Shown: positions 62,301 through 64,000 of the stretch, piece after piece | Layout of the letters: each line of letters begins with the position of its first letter | How positions within the stretch are numbered: the stretch's first letter is position 1 | Source of the DNA: Marsupella aquatica | Taxonomy: Eukaryota; Marchantiophyta | Assembly: GCA_973895155.1 (NCBI GenBank) | Contig: OZ316896.1 | Coordinates: 10,478,001-10,542,000, forward strand | Direction of reading: 5' to 3' | DNA length: 64,000 nucleotides | Position numbers and translations under genes: made by a program | The notes under the pieces: model-generated | Database searches by the model: none | What the model was told of the DNA's origin: nothing | Seen by the model: only the letters and a program-made list of their open reading frames with translations

Positions 62301-63975
62301 ATAAGCTCCGTCGTGGAAAGGGCGCTCACGACTGTCTGCCGATCTGGCTTATTCTTGGCTGATGCAATCTTAGCCAGCAATTTGTTGGTGGCGATTCCCT
62401 ACACCAAGACAAACCAAGATCAGAGAAACGGAACCTAAATCCACAATGCGAAGGACAACTTGATCGAAAGTAAATCTATTTTACAGCCGTAAGCCTCCAA
62501 TTACATCATAATCAGACTATTGTGAGATAAGAAGGGCTATGTTACATTCACTTCGGTGATAACCATTGCAACCTAGCGCGCGCTGGATATTCTTCAAAAC
62601 TAGCTCGAATTTCACTTGTACAACTGGACGACTGTGAGACTTACCACAGAACAAGTATAGCCTAGTTCATGTCGCACGCTTGCCCGAATCTGGTCAGCAA
62701 TGATAGCACCTGCTAGCATCCTACCTTCACATCTCAGTCCAGTGTTCATAAAATGATTATAAGCTGTACAGTGATCGTCCGAATCAGTTGTAATCCGCTC
62801 ATCAAAGCAAAATGCCTTCGAAGTATTCTCCTCGTGTCAGAAATCAGACATCTACGGTTATTCCAAATCATGTGAAAGTTACAATCGAGATTAAGAACAT
62901 CGGCCTTAACGTCCTGATTATATAGTGTTTGAGTGAACATTGCGTACCTACGATCGTATGAATTGAAGGGCACCAAGGGGCCATCTAGTATGACCATAGT
63001 AGGAGATCCCTGGTCGTTATTAGCGAGGAGTCGCTGCAGCTCATGATCCCAGTTCCGGACCTGATTTATCATGTCTTCAACCTATAAAGAAAGAGAATTG
63101 GTGTCGTTAGTTTGGACTTTTCTGGGTATCACAGGGAAGAAAAACAATCAGGCATTCTTAGATTACTCTCACTAAAGGAACACAAAGCACCTCAATTGAC
63201 CTTTCAACGAACTATGGAGAACTGAAGACTTGGAGTGGGCTTTTTCTTACTCAGTCAAATGGCAAAGCATATTCACCTTTGCAGTAATGTCCAGGTATGC
63301 TTCATCAATGCTTGCTTTCTCATATGCATCAGAGAAGCGACGGAATATAGAAAAAACAGATGCTGATGCCTGCATTCCGTTGTCATTTGCAAATTTCACT
63401 CTGATAATCATACCTAAGTTCCTCATAAACGTCTTTCAGGGTCTGTTCTGGCCATAGATAGATTTACTTTAACACAATAATTAAAACTAGGTAAACACCA
63501 TATTCTCTGGGGCTAGTTGAGAGGGTAGGCATGACAGTAGGAAATAATGTAAGCTATAAACAAACTCTTATAGAACACAACAAACCTGCCGATACCGTTC
63601 CAAGGAAACTTTCGTTTCAAGTCGGTTTGGATCATCATTGATTGCACCATCTTCCCCAATGGTTTCGACGTGTACCAACATCAATTCAGGACACTGTATT
63701 TCACCAAAGCCAATAACGAAAATTTCAGCAAGATTGAACTGGCATTCTGGTATTCACGCTAGTGGAGAGAAATTCGGGTTGAAAAACAGAGCTAGTATCC
63801 CACAACACAATCTATGCAACTGAGCTTTTTCTGTGACCTTTTTGAGAGCCTGATCAGCACGTTCATGACGAGTGATTCCAGCTGCACGAGCTGCATAGTT
63901 AATGGCAATAAGCCCCCGCCACTGCTGCACTGCCAATGGTTTCTCCCTGGGTATGCCCAGCCTTACTTGCTCCAC
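59351..63975 (-). CDS. POLH: DNA polymerase eta (translesion synthesis), N-terminal exon(s) beyond window
   Basis: Eleven exons: 63975-63838, 63693-63586, 63369-63277, 63081-62948, 62720-62645, 62398-62330, 62078-61998, 61711-61576, 61267-61192, 60788-60275 and 60049-59351. All junctions keep phase, giving 707 residues. This Y-family polymerase copies past UV cyclobutane dimers in the nucleus. The visible protein starts VEQVRLGIPREKPLAV (fingers/palm start) and has the catalytic KASIDEAYLDIT box (D104, E105 of this partial protein), GIATNKLLAKIASAKNKPDR, the thumb helix-hairpin region MPLKKMRLLGGKLGE, and the little-finger domain beginning SDIRKWLGILSEEL. The first catalytic aspartate lies in the missing upstream exon. 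The C-terminal 230 residues are low-complexity with three PCNA-box-like motifs: SIESFF (479-484), QKGIMKFL (517-524) and QQSIGKFF (693-700). No ubiquitin-binding zinc finger is seen. Confidence 0.93.
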
Positions 63976-64000
63976 CTGATGAATGTCCACCAGGGTCAAA

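Overview
The window is nuclear DNA of a green plant. Every recognisable gene is split by spliceosomal introns with GT..AG borders, two are plastid genes (an outer-envelope import GTPase and a DnaJ-type zinc-finger protein), and introns and spacers are full of SINE, LINE, MITE and satellite debris. The import GTPase reads most like bryophyte or lycophyte Toc34, so a non-seed land plant is my best guess; the species cannot be fixed from sequence alone. I saw no rRNA, convincing tRNA, CRISPR array or bacterial-style operon.

Layout. 0.8-2.9 kb (minus): exons of an unrecognised helical protein. 6.1-8.3 kb (minus): a two-exon gene for a plastid-type membrane protein ending in a SAM domain. 10.6-12 kb (minus): a DnaJ-type cysteine-rich protein resembling thylakoid-lumen PSA2, with a one-base frameshift in its last exon as given. 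14.1-23.6 kb (plus): a seven-exon TPR + split-SET (SMYD-like) methyltransferase; its fourth intron holds a SINE and a 5'-truncated LINE with a 14-bp target-site duplication. 25.4-28.7 kb: a 45-bp minisatellite interrupted by a MITE-like inverted repeat, then a second repeat field that runs up to the TOC34 gene. 28.8-32.5 kb (plus): complete seven-exon TOC34. 33.4-36.3 kb: degenerate ~150-bp repeats. 38.0-38.3 kb (minus): a small three-helix membrane protein. 39-59 kb: gene-poor, with a decayed LINE (45.3-46.5 kb), hairpins, a G-rich tract and local tandem duplications. 59.35-64 kb (minus): eleven exons of DNA polymerase eta; its N-terminal exon(s) lie beyond the right edge.

The genes are ordinary single plant genes with separate jobs (plastid protein import, plastid photosystem biogenesis, protein methylation, lesion bypass); nothing suggests a coordinated cluster. 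Exon borders were set by hand from conserved protein sequence and GT..AG signals. For TOC34, the TPR-SET gene, the SAM gene and polymerase eta, exon lengths add up in phase throughout. I found no convincing new biological system. The most informative oddities are the PSA2-like frameshift, the triplicated acceptor-like segment in the 2-kb gene, the MITE whose empty site can be read from neighbouring minisatellite units, the repeat field abutting TOC34, and a LINE remnant whose C-terminus looks like the restriction-endonuclease-type class.
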